A stretch of DNA of 64,000 nucleotides from Rhodopirellula sp. SM50 (GTDB lineage: Bacteria; Planctomycetota; Planctomycetia; Pirellulales; Pirellulaceae), in NCBI RefSeq assembly GCF_002289565.1, contig NZ_NTFY01000037.1:34839-98838 (forward strand), read 5' to 3'. Position numbers and translations under genes: made by a program. Under the pieces are notes generated by a model. The model did not search any database, was not told where the DNA came from, and saw only the letters and a program-made list of their open reading frames with translations. Positions 18,093 through 27,600 of this stretch are shown one piece after another (the first letter of the stretch is position 1; each line of letters starts with the position of its first letter).

Positions 18093-19021
18093 TTCCGATT
18101 CCCCAACAAGGTCTGTTTCAGTCGCGAAAGGATGCGGCGTGAGGGCAGGCACAGGTAGTGCATCACTTGTTGGAGATCGGCGATTTCGGGGCACAATCGC
18201 CCGGCGCGATACAGGTTCCAAGCATTTACCCAGTCTCCACCGTCGGTGTTGTAGCGAATCTGAATCAGATATTTCGCCGCTTCCGCAGCACGCCGAATGG
18301 AAGGATCACTGTTTGCAATGTCCGGCGATTGATCGATCATCTTGGAAAAGTCGCGAATGATCTTTGCACCTTGCGTGTCACGCTGGGCGTCGTGCATTCG
18401 CCGCTGCGAGAGAAACCGATCCAACTTTTTCACTTCGCATCGATACGCCATCCGAATCCACAGATCCGTGTCAGGGGCGTAGGGAATGGAATCGTCCCAG
18501 CCGCCGCATTCAGTCAGCATTTCACGTCGGAAGAAAGCCGAAGGCTGTGGAATCCATGTGCGAAACGTCAACAGATTTTTGAGCGAGTAGTCGCTTGTTT
18601 TTTGTCGTAGTAGCTCATGTCCGTCCGCATCCACTTTTAACGTGTCGCCATAAATCAGCCCGATTTTGGATGAGGATTGAAAGGCGTCGACGGCCGCTCG
18701 AATCGCCCCGGGCAGATACATGTCGTCACTGCTTTGGATTCCGACGATTTCGCCGTCCACGCGGCAAAACCCTTTGTTCACGGCGTCGACGACACCGTCG
18801 TCGGGTTCGGAAACCCAGTCCAATTCAGGCTGGTCGCCGTAAGACTTGAGAACATCCACGGTCTCGTCCGTCGATGCCCCATCCACGACGTGAATTCGAA
18901 TCGGACGATAGTCTTGTTCCAAAATGGATTCGATACACTCGCCGATAAACCGCCCCTGGTTGTAGCTTGGGATCAGAATTGAAACCGTCGGTGAAACGCT
19001 CATCGGATCGAACACCTTCAT
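18089..19021 (-). CDS. Glycosyltransferase family 2 (WcaA-like)
   Basis: 310 residues. Motifs: VSILIPSYNQGRFIGECIES, HVVDGASTDETVDVL, SEPDDGVVDAVNKG and GIQSSDDMYLPGA, the arrangement of PgaC/WcaA-type transferases whose DxD-like site is SSDD. AGRLCPEIADL and the end are helical. The ATG overlaps the upstream stop as ATGA (19018-19021). Confidence 0.86.
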   Translation of the reverse strand: MKVFDPMSVSPTVSILIPSYNQGRFIGECIESILEQDYRPIRIHVVDGASTDETVDVLKSYGDQPELDWVSEPDDGVVDAVNKGFCRVDGEIVGIQSSDDMYLPGAIRAAVDAFQSSSKIGLIYGDTLKVDADGHELLRQKTSDYSLKNLLTFRTWIPQPSAFFRREMLTECGGWDDSIPYAPDTDLWIRMAYRCEVKKLDRFLSQRRMHDAQRDTQGAKIIRDFSKMIDQSPDIANSDPSIRRAAEAAKYLIQIRYNTDGGDWVNAWNLYRAGRLCPEIADLQQVMHYLCLPSRRILSRLKQTLLGNRN

Positions 19022-19773
19022 GGGGCCACCACGAGGAGGTCACAGCCTTTCATGCCGTCAGCCAGCGTGGGAGAGGCCAGGATACAGTAGCCGCGTTTCT
19101 TGCCGGTTTCGGTTTTCGACGATGCCTTGGGAAAGAAAACAGACAATTGGTGACGCTTCACCGCGGCAGACAGGTATTGCAACGTCAACGCCTTTCCCGG
19201 ACCGTAGTCATCATACTGGTATCCCGGATCCCCGGGAACTTGAAAGTCATCGATGAGGATGACGAAGTCTTTCCAACTCGGCGCGAGCAGGTCGATTTCG
19301 TCTTCCAGAGGGAGATCGTCGTACCAGTGCGCGTCCAGATAAAAGAACGTTCGCTTTGAGGTGATCTCGCTATTTGTCGAAAGCTGGCGAATGAACGAGC
19401 GAGAATCTTGCAAATGCAATTTGACGTTCTCCAGATTTCGCAGTGTTCGACGGGAAAAATGGTAGTTCCGGTGCATCAATTCACTTGTGTAAACCGGCAC
19501 GCGAAACTTCGTCGCGAAGTACCCCGTGGTCGCCCCGAGGAAAGTCCCCGTTTCCAAGACCTGCTCGAATGCAAATTGGTCGAACAACTGTTCGACAACC
19601 TCTTTTCGTCGATGTTGGCCATTCATCCCCAGATCAAGATCCGGTGTGTAATCCGCATCGGACAGCAGGGCATCGACGATTCCATCGGTCTCACGCAACT
19701 TGCGTTCGAGCTGATCGACGCGAGCGTTCAATTCCCGCCATTGTGTCCGGAGTCGTCTGAGGTCAAAAATCAC
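19018..19773 (-). CDS. SAM-dependent methyltransferase-like protein
   Basis: 251 residues from GTG 19773 (GTGA with the upstream stop). A coiled-coil N-terminus (residues 1-35) precedes a Rossmann-type domain: VLETGTFLGATTGYFA, VYTSELMHRNYHFSRR, then FFYLDAHWYDDLPLEDEI and FVILIDDFQVPGDPGYQYDD. This pattern resembles class I methyltransferases of the TylF/cephalosporin-hydroxylase-like group found in glycan loci. The acidic residues after the central strands could bind metal. Methylation of a sugar is inferred from context only. Confidence 0.6.
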   Translation of the reverse strand: MIFDLRRLRTQWRELNARVDQLERKLRETDGIVDALLSDADYTPDLDLGMNGQHRRKEVVEQLFDQFAFEQVLETGTFLGATTGYFATKFRVPVYTSELMHRNYHFSRRTLRNLENVKLHLQDSRSFIRQLSTNSEITSKRTFFYLDAHWYDDLPLEDEIDLLAPSWKDFVILIDDFQVPGDPGYQYDDYGPGKALTLQYLSAAVKRHQLSVFFPKASSKTETGKKRGYCILASPTLADGMKGCDLLVVAP

Positions 19774-20840
19774 GTTGAAATCCTCGATGAAATGGCTTGG
19801 CCAACAAGACGTTTGAGCATTCGCAAGGCGCGGCGCGGCACCGAGCCGCTGTACGGGAAAACAAGCTCGCGGGTGGCGGCAGGATTGTTTGAAAACCAGC
19901 CGGCGAGAGAGCTAAACGAAGAATTGCCGGTCAAGACGAGTCGATCACATCGTGCCAGCAGTCCGACATCCATCAGTGCATCCTTGGCAGCGAGCGAACC
20001 ATCGGGACAATCCGCGTTTTTATGGATCGATTGACCGCTCTCGGGTAACCATTTGTCTGTCCAATGAACCCGCTGGCTTCCGTATCGTTTCGCGTACAAA
20101 TCCTGAACGTCGACATTGTCTGTTGCAAGAAAGATGGCCGCATCTGAAGACATCTTCGCCAGGGCACGATCGGTCGCATCGAAGTATTGACGTTCGGTCG
20201 GAATCGTCCTGACCGCCGCCGCTTCCTCGGTTTTGCGATGGTGAATCCCCAGCACCATCCTCCCCTGGAACCTATCGAGACAAAATCGATGAATACGAGT
20301 TTCGATCTCTGGATGCAATGAAATCGATTCGCGGACCACTTTTCCAAGAAAGGCGTCCGCAGTGCATGAGGATGCGATCGCGCCTTTGCGTTTCAGCTGC
20401 TCCAGTAACGCGGTGATCGATGCGCCGGACCAAACGACAACGACCCGTTCTGGCCGAGTGAAGTCGCGGACATCAATCGAGTAGCGGCGAACTGCTTCGT
20501 CCCGATCCCACTTCGGTGCTGCCCCCGACCACTCCATCCCCCGTTCCCGCAAATCGATCGCTCGTACCTGATCAATTTCCATATCTAACCGTTGCTGCCA
20601 AACCGGAGGCGCGACGTCGTCGGTGTGCGGCAGCACTTGACACTGATTGACAGTGCGAACCGTCAACAACTTTGGAAACAGGTTGTCACCCTGCGACTGA
20701 AACGCCCGGTCACGCCAGTCCACGAACAGCGTACGTCCGGAGATCTGTGCATACGCGATTCCGACGGCAAGTCCACAGATCCGGTCACCGAGCCCGGCAC
20801 CACCGGAACCCTTGACGACAACAAATTTTTCAATCGACAT
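19770..20840 (-). CDS. NodZ/FUT8-like fucosyltransferase
   Basis: 356 residues from ATG 20840 (11-base overlap with the upstream gene). The N-terminal GSGGAGLGDRICGLAVGIAY and GRTLFVDWRDRAFQS, the central LGIHHRKTEEAA and the later LARCDRLVLTGNSSFSSLA match the three-peptide layout of GT23 and related fucosyltransferases (NodZ, FUT8), in which the basic stretch after the central strand binds GDP-fucose. Family distance is large, so the donor is inferred. A GDP-mannose 4,6-dehydratase at 31930 could supply the precursor. Confidence 0.65.
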   Translation of the reverse strand: MSIEKFVVVKGSGGAGLGDRICGLAVGIAYAQISGRTLFVDWRDRAFQSQGDNLFPKLLTVRTVNQCQVLPHTDDVAPPVWQQRLDMEIDQVRAIDLRERGMEWSGAAPKWDRDEAVRRYSIDVRDFTRPERVVVVWSGASITALLEQLKRKGAIASSCTADAFLGKVVRESISLHPEIETRIHRFCLDRFQGRMVLGIHHRKTEEAAAVRTIPTERQYFDATDRALAKMSSDAAIFLATDNVDVQDLYAKRYGSQRVHWTDKWLPESGQSIHKNADCPDGSLAAKDALMDVGLLARCDRLVLTGNSSFSSLAGWFSNNPAATRELVFPYSGSVPRRALRMLKRLVGQAISSRIST

Positions 20841-21900
20841 GTTGTGAGCCGACGTCGCGAATCCACGCCTTGACGAGCGGGAGCTCTTTTTCAGGGAAAA
20901 ACCCCTTCTCAACCAGCGTTTGATAACAAGTCAGTAGGTTGTCTGCGACGTGATCCACACCACTTTGAAGCTGCAGTGATTCCAGCACTTCCGCCAAATG
21001 ATTGTTCTGTTGGTAGCCCGGAATTTCGTCGTCAAAGTCTCGCATCAAATTGTGTGGATTGCGTTCCTGGACAACTTCCGGTGCGTGGAACACAATTCCC
21101 GTTCCAAGTTCCCAAAGGCATCGTTGTGCCACAAAGCTTTTCCAAATATCGCACATCCGAAAGGAACAATAACTCGGCACATACATCAACGAATAGACTG
21201 CGGGCCACCACCATGTGGTCTGGGTGTTAAAGGGGCACCATTGTCCACCTGCCAGCATCACGCTGCGGTCTCGATTGAACGTAAACTCTTCGTCCAGGGC
21301 CAGACGCCAAATGGCATCCACGTCCGGTGCTCCGTCGGCCAGCCCCTGTTGTATCGGTGCCCAATATCTGCCGGCGTCATTGACCGCCGGTGCCAGCGCT
21401 TCGGGTCGTTCCGCAACGATCTTCGATGGCTCACGGATCTCGGTCAGCGGCAACCCCCTTGGCCAGATCAGTTTGTCGGAAAAGTACTTGTAGACGTTGT
21501 ACCAATTCGGCTGGTCCGATTCCGAACGACCGGCGAAACGCACATCGGTCACCCACGGTTGACGGATGGTCCAATCCTCGAGCGGAGCGTTGTCGTCATC
21601 GGTTTCATAGATGCAACTGGCCCCCTGTCGCATCGCAAGAAGATAGCCCACGTTCTTGCGGCAATAGTGTTTCGTGGGTAACAGCGGGCCGAGTTCGAAC
21701 CCTGTCTCGAGTTGCGAATTGATGTCGAGAAACTGAAGTTGGTCCGCGTCAAATCCATCGACAGAACTCAAATCGAATTCGTCTGGTCCTTTGGTGTCGC
21801 CAGCGATGATGAAACGGGCTTTACCTTCGTTGAGACATTCCGCCAACCGAAAAACACTCGCAGTTGGACGCTGAATCGTGGTGATGACGACATGTAACAT
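20830..21900 (-). CDS. STELLO-like (DUF288) glycosyltransferase
   Basis: 356 residues. MLHVVITTIQRPTASVFRLA opens a GT-A-like domain; CRKNVGYLLAMRQGASCIYE followed by TDDDNAP matches the STELLO/DUF288 pattern (RKN-GYL, then an acidic metal site), known from plant Golgi proteins and nematodes. Further Trp-rich blocks (QTTWWWPAVYSLMYVPS, RMCDIWKSFVAQRCLWELG) fit the family. Its role in a bacterial polysaccharide is unknown; it should act as a cytoplasmic transferase. Its ATG directly follows the upstream TAA. Confidence 0.7.
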   Translation of the reverse strand: MLHVVITTIQRPTASVFRLAECLNEGKARFIIAGDTKGPDEFDLSSVDGFDADQLQFLDINSQLETGFELGPLLPTKHYCRKNVGYLLAMRQGASCIYETDDDNAPLEDWTIRQPWVTDVRFAGRSESDQPNWYNVYKYFSDKLIWPRGLPLTEIREPSKIVAERPEALAPAVNDAGRYWAPIQQGLADGAPDVDAIWRLALDEEFTFNRDRSVMLAGGQWCPFNTQTTWWWPAVYSLMYVPSYCSFRMCDIWKSFVAQRCLWELGTGIVFHAPEVVQERNPHNLMRDFDDEIPGYQQNNHLAEVLESLQLQSGVDHVADNLLTCYQTLVEKGFFPEKELPLVKAWIRDVGSQHVD

Positions 21901-23175
21901 TTAGGAATGCCTCTCCGCGGCGTCTTGGATGGCCTTTCGATAGACATCGACACAGCCTTGGGCGTGAGCAAGAGGGGAATAATGGTTGAGGACATATTTC
22001 CGTCCACGCTCCACGCGGGCGCGTCGTTCCTCATCCGACTGTAGTAACAAACGAATTTTGCCTGCCAGTGATTCGACATCGCCGTCGGGAACCGCGATGC
22101 CGCAGGTGTTTTCGACGACTTCCTGAAGCCCTCCGGCATGAAACGAAGCGACGGAGGTCCCGCACGCGACGGCTTCGGCGGCAACCAGTCCAAAGGTCTC
22201 CACTTTGGAGGGGATCAAAAACACATCAGACGCACGATAACAGTCTGCCATCTCTTGGACCGTCGACCTGTAGCCGAGAGAGCGACTGGGCAGCTTGATG
22301 CGATCCGAAATCTGAGCGCAGTTTTTGCCGACCAACAGAACCAGCACATCGAGGTCAGAAAGTCGGTTGATGACTTCAATCGCTTCACGGGGTCCCTTGA
22401 ACGGGCTGTCCAAATGGTTGGCCGCAACCAAGATCGTCTTTTGTGAAGGTGCGACACCCAACCGATACCGCGCCCCGCCACGATCTTCCGCGGTGAAGGC
22501 ATCGACATCGATCGCATTGGGAACGATGGTGATCGGACAATCACGCAGAATGGGGCTTTGTTGAACTTGACTTCGCACCCAAAACGATGGCGTGATCAGA
22601 TGAACCCGATGCGATTGAAAGTAACGCTGCTTGCGATGCCAATTGCGCGCCGTCCCGTCCCGAGGAATCGCCGGATATCGCCGGAGGTCGGGACAACGCC
22701 CGCATCCGGTCTTCCAACGCTCGCATTGCATTCCATAGGCACAATGCCCGGTCAACCACCACAGATCCTGCAGGCTGCAGACGAGCGGATACTTCCTTGC
22801 CAAGATGCTCAGACCTTTCAAGTCCGCCCACTCTTGAGCGCCGTGCATCGCATGCATGTGAACGACATCGGGCGATTCTGGAAACAAAGATTCAACAGCC
22901 CGAAACGAAGGCGCGTAGAAATTTTGCAGTCCAGTTGCCGTTCTGACCCACTGCGCCAAACGGCGACTTCCGGGGATCCCCCGCTGGTAGACCAGTGGCT
23001 GCACGAACGATTCCGAACCTGTCTTACTCGCCACGATGGCTGACGCCCGGTGACCGAGCGACTCCAAACCACGCTGATTCAACCGCATCACGGCCTCCGC
23101 ACCACCTCCGTAGTCGTGCGAATGCAACTGCACGACGGTGAGCGAATCCGGCGTCACTTGAGAATCAACAGGCAT
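21901..23175 (-). CDS. Glycosyltransferase family 4 (WcaC-like)
   Basis: 424 residues. VVQLHSHDYGGGAEAVMRL (glycine-rich acceptor loop), VVHMHAMHGAQEW, then a Trp/Cys-rich insert (LQDLWWLTGHCAYG, CERWKTGCGRCP) typical of WcaC-like enzymes; four cysteines in it could bind metal. Donor domain with VPNAIDVDAF and SKVETFGLVAAEAVACGTS. Separated from the next upstream gene by 61 bases. Specificity unknown. Confidence 0.87.
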   Translation of the reverse strand: MPVDSQVTPDSLTVVQLHSHDYGGGAEAVMRLNQRGLESLGHRASAIVASKTGSESFVQPLVYQRGIPGSRRLAQWVRTATGLQNFYAPSFRAVESLFPESPDVVHMHAMHGAQEWADLKGLSILARKYPLVCSLQDLWWLTGHCAYGMQCERWKTGCGRCPDLRRYPAIPRDGTARNWHRKQRYFQSHRVHLITPSFWVRSQVQQSPILRDCPITIVPNAIDVDAFTAEDRGGARYRLGVAPSQKTILVAANHLDSPFKGPREAIEVINRLSDLDVLVLLVGKNCAQISDRIKLPSRSLGYRSTVQEMADCYRASDVFLIPSKVETFGLVAAEAVACGTSVASFHAGGLQEVVENTCGIAVPDGDVESLAGKIRLLLQSDEERRARVERGRKYVLNHYSPLAHAQGCVDVYRKAIQDAAERHS

Positions 23176-23236
23176 GTCAAACGGGGTCCTTTTCGATCAG
23201 GATCACGCATCTGTGGAGACGGTGGTCCATGATGGC

Positions 23237-24469
23237 TCAGGCGACCGTGATGGACGGAGCGAGAAACCGATGAAGCTGTTTGCGAAAGAAGTTCTGACTA
23301 AACGCACCTTCCAATTGCTCGCGGATATTCTGCAACGCAGTCGCGCGGACATGTTTGTCGGTTACGATCGTCTCGATCGCTTCGGCCACCTTTGATGGTT
23401 CCATTTCCTGGCACCAGACGCCGAACGGACATTCTTGAAAGAACTCGCCGAGGGAGGAAACCGGAGGGCTGAGCAGCAAGATGGGATGTCCGGCTGCGAA
23501 ATAGGTCGACAATTTCGTCGGGAACGAAAGCTCCGTGAAGGAAGCCAACTCGGACTCGAAAGGTTGAGGCATGAAGAGGACGTCCGCCGTTTTGCAAAGT
23601 GCCTCGACCGTTTCGGCGACGGAACGATAGCCGCAATAACGAACGTTGCGCGGGCCCCTCGATTCGAGTACAAACCGCATCCCATAAAGGTCCAATCTCA
23701 CTTCCCTTCCAGCGATCCTCCAATGGATCAGATCGAGGGCCCGTTGCAGGACGTCCAATTGGGGCCTGGCGGACACACTTCCGGCGAACGCGATCACGAT
23801 CGGATCCGTTTCGCGTTTCGAATCGTCCGAGAGAGAGTCATCATGCGGTTCCGCTGGCGGAGCGGCATGACGCAGAATCACCGATTCCATTCCAAATTGT
23901 TGTCGGTAGAGTCGTGCCATCGGATCGCTGACAACCGCCAGACCGTCCGCGTTGTTCATCGCCTTTTGGAATGCCGTGCTGATCGCCGATACACTGAGCG
24001 GCATTTGTCCCAGGTGAGTCGCGATGTAGTCGGGCGCGTCCCACACGAGCACTCGCTTGGGAATACCGATTCCCCGAGCAACCGCATCGGTAATTTGAAT
24101 ATTGGTCGCGCTCTCCAAAATCGAAAACAAGATCTCGCACTGATGCTCTCGACCGAACTCGATCGCATCGCGCGTCAAGTGGTGGCAGTGTCGGCGGAAC
24201 ATTCCCCAATAGGCCGCCAGTGCAAAGGTAGCCCCCAAGGGTCCCGGCATCGGCTGGATCCGATGCTCATAACGTTTCACACCGATCCGTACCCTCAGAT
24301 CCTTGAACTCCGCAGGTTTCTCCCATTTTTCATGTCGACTCAAGGTGGCAAAACAGACGACGCGATCCTGCGGATAACTGCGGCAGATCTCTTTGACGAT
24401 GATTTGACCAACGCCCTGGTCGCCTGGCGGGCTGCCGGTTAACAAGAGGACTTTAGGGAGTGACATCAT
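23237..24469 (-). CDS. Glycosyltransferase, GT4-like
   Basis: 410 residues from ATG 24469 (ATGA with the upstream stop; a second ATG follows at once). VLLLTGSPPGDQGVGQIIVK opens a GT-B fold; VLVWDAPDYIATHLGQM, VIAFAGSVSARPQLDVL and ELSFPTKLSTYFAAGHPILL form the donor side. It is more divergent than the other GT4 enzymes here: the E-x7-E motif is not clean. C-terminal helix ends HRFLAPSITVA. Confidence 0.75.
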   Translation of the reverse strand: MMSLPKVLLLTGSPPGDQGVGQIIVKEICRSYPQDRVVCFATLSRHEKWEKPAEFKDLRVRIGVKRYEHRIQPMPGPLGATFALAAYWGMFRRHCHHLTRDAIEFGREHQCEILFSILESATNIQITDAVARGIGIPKRVLVWDAPDYIATHLGQMPLSVSAISTAFQKAMNNADGLAVVSDPMARLYRQQFGMESVILRHAAPPAEPHDDSLSDDSKRETDPIVIAFAGSVSARPQLDVLQRALDLIHWRIAGREVRLDLYGMRFVLESRGPRNVRYCGYRSVAETVEALCKTADVLFMPQPFESELASFTELSFPTKLSTYFAAGHPILLLSPPVSSLGEFFQECPFGVWCQEMEPSKVAEAIETIVTDKHVRATALQNIREQLEGAFSQNFFRKQLHRFLAPSITVA

Positions 24470-25251
24470 CCTTCCCCCACAGCTTCTTGCAACTCGTCGG
24501 CGGTGTCGCAGCACACGTTCTCGTTTTCGAATAGACCATCGAACTGCAGAATCCGGCCATCGATCGAACTGGGCGTCTGGTCAATCACACCTCGAAACGC
24601 GAAACCCAATTCCGACAATTGCTCAAGTATCTCCGGGAACAGCGCTTGACCTTCGTAGAGGGGGTAGGTGGACAACTCTAAAACCACCGCAGACGCCTTG
24701 CGAAACGTTTCGATCCCACCGCGAATCACCCGGTCTTCGTATCCTTGTACGTCTGCCTTGATCAACAAGGGCACATTCAGATTCAATTCATCCGCAAGAT
24801 TGTCGAGACGTCGAATTTGGATCGTCTCGGGAGACGATTCGACGGTCTGCGGAAATTCGGTTCGATGCAAGTCCTGCATCGGAAGAATCGACGAACTCGG
24901 CGTGAAGCGGTTGCGGTTGATCGTTTCTTCGCCATCGCATTCCCCGAGCGCGAATGGATAGGCTTTGCCCGGTCCGTTTTCGTTCAAGAACCGGTCGACC
25001 TGCTGAAAACAATCCGCAAGCGGTTCGAAACTATAGATCGTCCTGCCCGGAAACGCCTCACGCAGCAACGCAGCACATTGTCCGGTGTTGGCACCGATGT
25101 CCAAAATGGTATTGGGCTGATAGCGTTGCAGCAGCTTCCATCGCTGGACCAAGTCGTCATGTTTTTGTTTGGCGCGCGCCCGAGCAATATTCTTGACCAG
25201 GCGGATTTCCAAACCGAACAGCGAGAAAGCAGATTTGATGAAATGACGCAT
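24466..25251 (-). CDS. FkbM-family methyltransferase
   Basis: 261 residues. SAM-binding ILDIGANTGQCAALLREAF, IYSFEPLADCF, then the FkbM signature LLIKADVQGYEDRVIRGG. The N-terminus (about 30 residues) is basic and amphipathic. Expected to O-methylate a sugar of the repeat unit or polymer end. It ends in the next start codon (ATGA) and lies 22 bases after the upstream methyltransferase. Confidence 0.88.
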   Translation of the reverse strand: MRHFIKSAFSLFGLEIRLVKNIARARAKQKHDDLVQRWKLLQRYQPNTILDIGANTGQCAALLREAFPGRTIYSFEPLADCFQQVDRFLNENGPGKAYPFALGECDGEETINRNRFTPSSSILPMQDLHRTEFPQTVESSPETIQIRRLDNLADELNLNVPLLIKADVQGYEDRVIRGGIETFRKASAVVLELSTYPLYEGQALFPEILEQLSELGFAFRGVIDQTPSSIDGRILQFDGLFENENVCCDTADELQEAVGEG

Positions 25252-25273
25252 CTTAAGAATAATGGCTGTCGGA

Positions 25274-26269
25274 CTAATTGTTCGTGGTGGGCTTCTGAAA
25301 GACCACCATCAGATGGTCATGGAGAGACGTTGTGAACGTGAGGCCTTGCTTGTGGCTTAGGTAGCGAAATCCGGGAATCCGATACACCAGCCCAAGCATC
25401 CGTTTTCGATTGGTTCTCTTAGCCCACGCATGAATCGTTTCCACGCTCTGCACGAATCTGCGGCGCAGACTGCCGATCTGGTGCGGATGACGAACGGACG
25501 ATTGGACCTGCATCCCTGAGGACTCGGCCCACCGTCGGAAAAACGGAAGCGTTGCAAAACACAGGTGCTGAGCCGAGTGCAGATACCACTGCTGTCCGCC
25601 CAGCAATCGCCAACTCCAATGCTCGGCATTGCCCGTGGACACTATTAAGATGCCACCCGGTTTTACCAGCAGCGAGAGTTGATCGAGTGTTTGACACGGC
25701 CTCGGCAAGTGCTCGAACACGTCGAATAACGTGACGACATCATACCGACCGGCGTGTTCCGTCAGATCGAGGTTGGTGGCAAAGTCGGCGATCACATGGA
25801 CATTCGATTCGCGAAGCTTGCCTTGACCCACAGGCGAAGGCTCGATTGCAAACTTTTCCCAACGGTCCGAAAGCAGAGACAGAAAGGCACCGTCGAACGC
25901 GCCAACGTCGAGAATTGAGATCGACTCCGACGTGGCGTACCGCGAGGCCAATATGCTTCGCGCTCGATTCCACGACCCAACCTCTTTCGCGTTGTATTCC
26001 CAAAAGGCCGCGGGCAGATTCTGGTAGAGCGTGGCCAGGTCATCCGAGCTCAACTGCGGCCATCGAAAGAAGAGTTGACAGTCATGACATTTTTTCAGCC
26101 GACTCTCGCGAAGTGCTTCGGTGATTTGCTTGATGATCGTCGGAGCATCCGCATGCGACAACTCAACGGGAACGGTGCAGCGGCCGAAGTCGAGGGAACG
26201 ATCACTGCCACAGCCAGGGCAGAGACAGCTCCGTCGGCTCGGGTTGCAAGCGCGGTCCTGTTGGCCCAT
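25274..26269 (-). CDS. SAM-dependent methyltransferase with N-terminal zinc-finger-like cysteines
   Basis: 331 residues from ATG 26269; a TTG at 26290, touching the upstream stop, is the alternative. The N-terminus has CLCPGCGSD and KKCHDCQLFF, two CxxC pairs about 40 residues apart that could bind zinc, as in sugar C-methyltransferase-like proteins. The class I methyltransferase core follows: ILDVGAFDGAFLSLLS, YDVVTLFDVFEHLPRP, LVKPGGILIVSTGN. Substrate unknown. Confidence 0.8.
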   Translation of the reverse strand: MGQQDRACNPSRRSCLCPGCGSDRSLDFGRCTVPVELSHADAPTIIKQITEALRESRLKKCHDCQLFFRWPQLSSDDLATLYQNLPAAFWEYNAKEVGSWNRARSILASRYATSESISILDVGAFDGAFLSLLSDRWEKFAIEPSPVGQGKLRESNVHVIADFATNLDLTEHAGRYDVVTLFDVFEHLPRPCQTLDQLSLLVKPGGILIVSTGNAEHWSWRLLGGQQWYLHSAQHLCFATLPFFRRWAESSGMQVQSSVRHPHQIGSLRRRFVQSVETIHAWAKRTNRKRMLGLVYRIPGFRYLSHKQGLTFTTSLHDHLMVVFQKPTTNN

Positions 26270-26290
26270 CGATTTTAGAATGTTTGGCAA

Positions 26291-27577
26291 CTAGCGATCC
26301 GTGCAACGTGTCAGCGGGTCCAAGCGGACCATTCCCCAGGCCGGATTCCAATTGATTTGACCTTGGGCATCAGTGATCGATGAAACGGCGACGCTGAAGG
26401 GAAGGACATCGGTCAGCGAATCATGAATCTGTTTGCCGGCCGATCGCACATTCGAAATGGAAATCGCACAGTGATACCTGCCCGGAGCCAGCGGAAACTT
26501 GGCAGCCAGTGACAGCGTTGCAGTTTCACCCTTCTCGGGCGCGCTCAGAACTTCGCTAAACGTGCTACCGACAGGCGATTTGTCGTCCGTCAGGACAGTC
26601 AACGCGATCTGCAACCCCTCAAACTGCTCCTCTGCGTGAATCGATGCTTCCAAATGGAAAGCGCCTGATGACGGCAAATGCCCCTCTTGATCAAGCCCCG
26701 CGAGGCGGAGTCCCTCGAATCGCAGTTTTTGGTCCAGACCGTCAAAGGCGCGAGGAGCGTTGGAGATGGAAGTCGGTGACTCGTGCTTGACCAGGTTTTC
26801 TGCGATGTACCGCGCGACACCCTCCTGTGTCGGGCCGTCAAAGAGAAGTTTTCCTTGCGACAGGACGACGGTGCGTTTGGTCAATGACCGGATCGAGGCG
26901 AGATTGTGGCTGACAAATAGAACAGTCTTCCCTGACTCAGCAACACTTCTCATTTTCCCCAAACATCGATTCTGAAACTCAATGTCGCCGACCGCGAGCA
27001 CTTCATCCACGATCAAGATCTCGGGATCCAGATGCGCCGCGACCGCGAAACCGAGTCGAACCGTCATCCCGCTACTATACCGTTTGACGGGCGTATCGAG
27101 AAAGCTTTCAACGCCTGCGAAGTCGACGATCGCGTCCAGCTGTTGACGAATCTCGCGACGCGTCATCCCGAGAATCGTCCCGTTGAGAAACACGTTCTCG
27201 CGACCGGTCAGTTCAGGATGAAAACCTGTACCAACCTCCAGCAAACTCGCAACGCGGCCGCGCAAATCGACCCTGCCTTCGGTCGGATACGTGATCCGGC
27301 TCAGCAATTTGAGCAGCGTGCTTTTGCCGGCCCCGTTCTTGCCAATGACCCCCACCACTTCGCCTTGATCGATATGCAGACTGATATCGCGTAGTGCCCA
27401 AAACTCACCTTTTTCCGCGCGTTCCGGTTCGGCGGACTCCACCTCGTGAGGTTCAGTTCCTGACCTCCCGAACATGCGACGGACCACTCCGTTGGCCAGT
27501 TCACGCACGCTTCCAGCATGGGTTAACCCCAGTCGGTAGCGTTTGGACAGATGTTGAACTTGAATCGAAAACGACAT
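26291..27577 (-). CDS. ABC transporter ATP-binding protein for polysaccharide export (Wzt-like)
   Basis: 428 residues. Walker A GKNGAGKST at 79-87, signature VKRYSSGMTVRLGF, Walker B ILIVDEVLAVGD and H-loop FVSHN. About 180 extra residues after the ATPase domain form a Wzt-like C-terminal domain, which in O-antigen ABC systems recognises the modified non-reducing end of the glycan. It energises the permease encoded 23 bases upstream. The nearby methyltransferases are of the type that make such end caps, but no cap enzyme can be assigned. Confidence 0.93.
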   Translation of the reverse strand: MSFSIQVQHLSKRYRLGLTHAGSVRELANGVVRRMFGRSGTEPHEVESAEPERAEKGEFWALRDISLHIDQGEVVGVIGKNGAGKSTLLKLLSRITYPTEGRVDLRGRVASLLEVGTGFHPELTGRENVFLNGTILGMTRREIRQQLDAIVDFAGVESFLDTPVKRYSSGMTVRLGFAVAAHLDPEILIVDEVLAVGDIEFQNRCLGKMRSVAESGKTVLFVSHNLASIRSLTKRTVVLSQGKLLFDGPTQEGVARYIAENLVKHESPTSISNAPRAFDGLDQKLRFEGLRLAGLDQEGHLPSSGAFHLEASIHAEEQFEGLQIALTVLTDDKSPVGSTFSEVLSAPEKGETATLSLAAKFPLAPGRYHCAISISNVRSAGKQIHDSLTDVLPFSVAVSSITDAQGQINWNPAWGMVRLDPLTRCTDR

Positions 27578-27600
27578 TGAAAATGAATCGAGCTGTGCTG

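Noticed and set aside
23435..24442. 335-codon plus-strand frame opposite the GT4-like gene
   Set aside because: Antisense shadow without domain features; the minus-strand protein shows clear glycosyltransferase structure.
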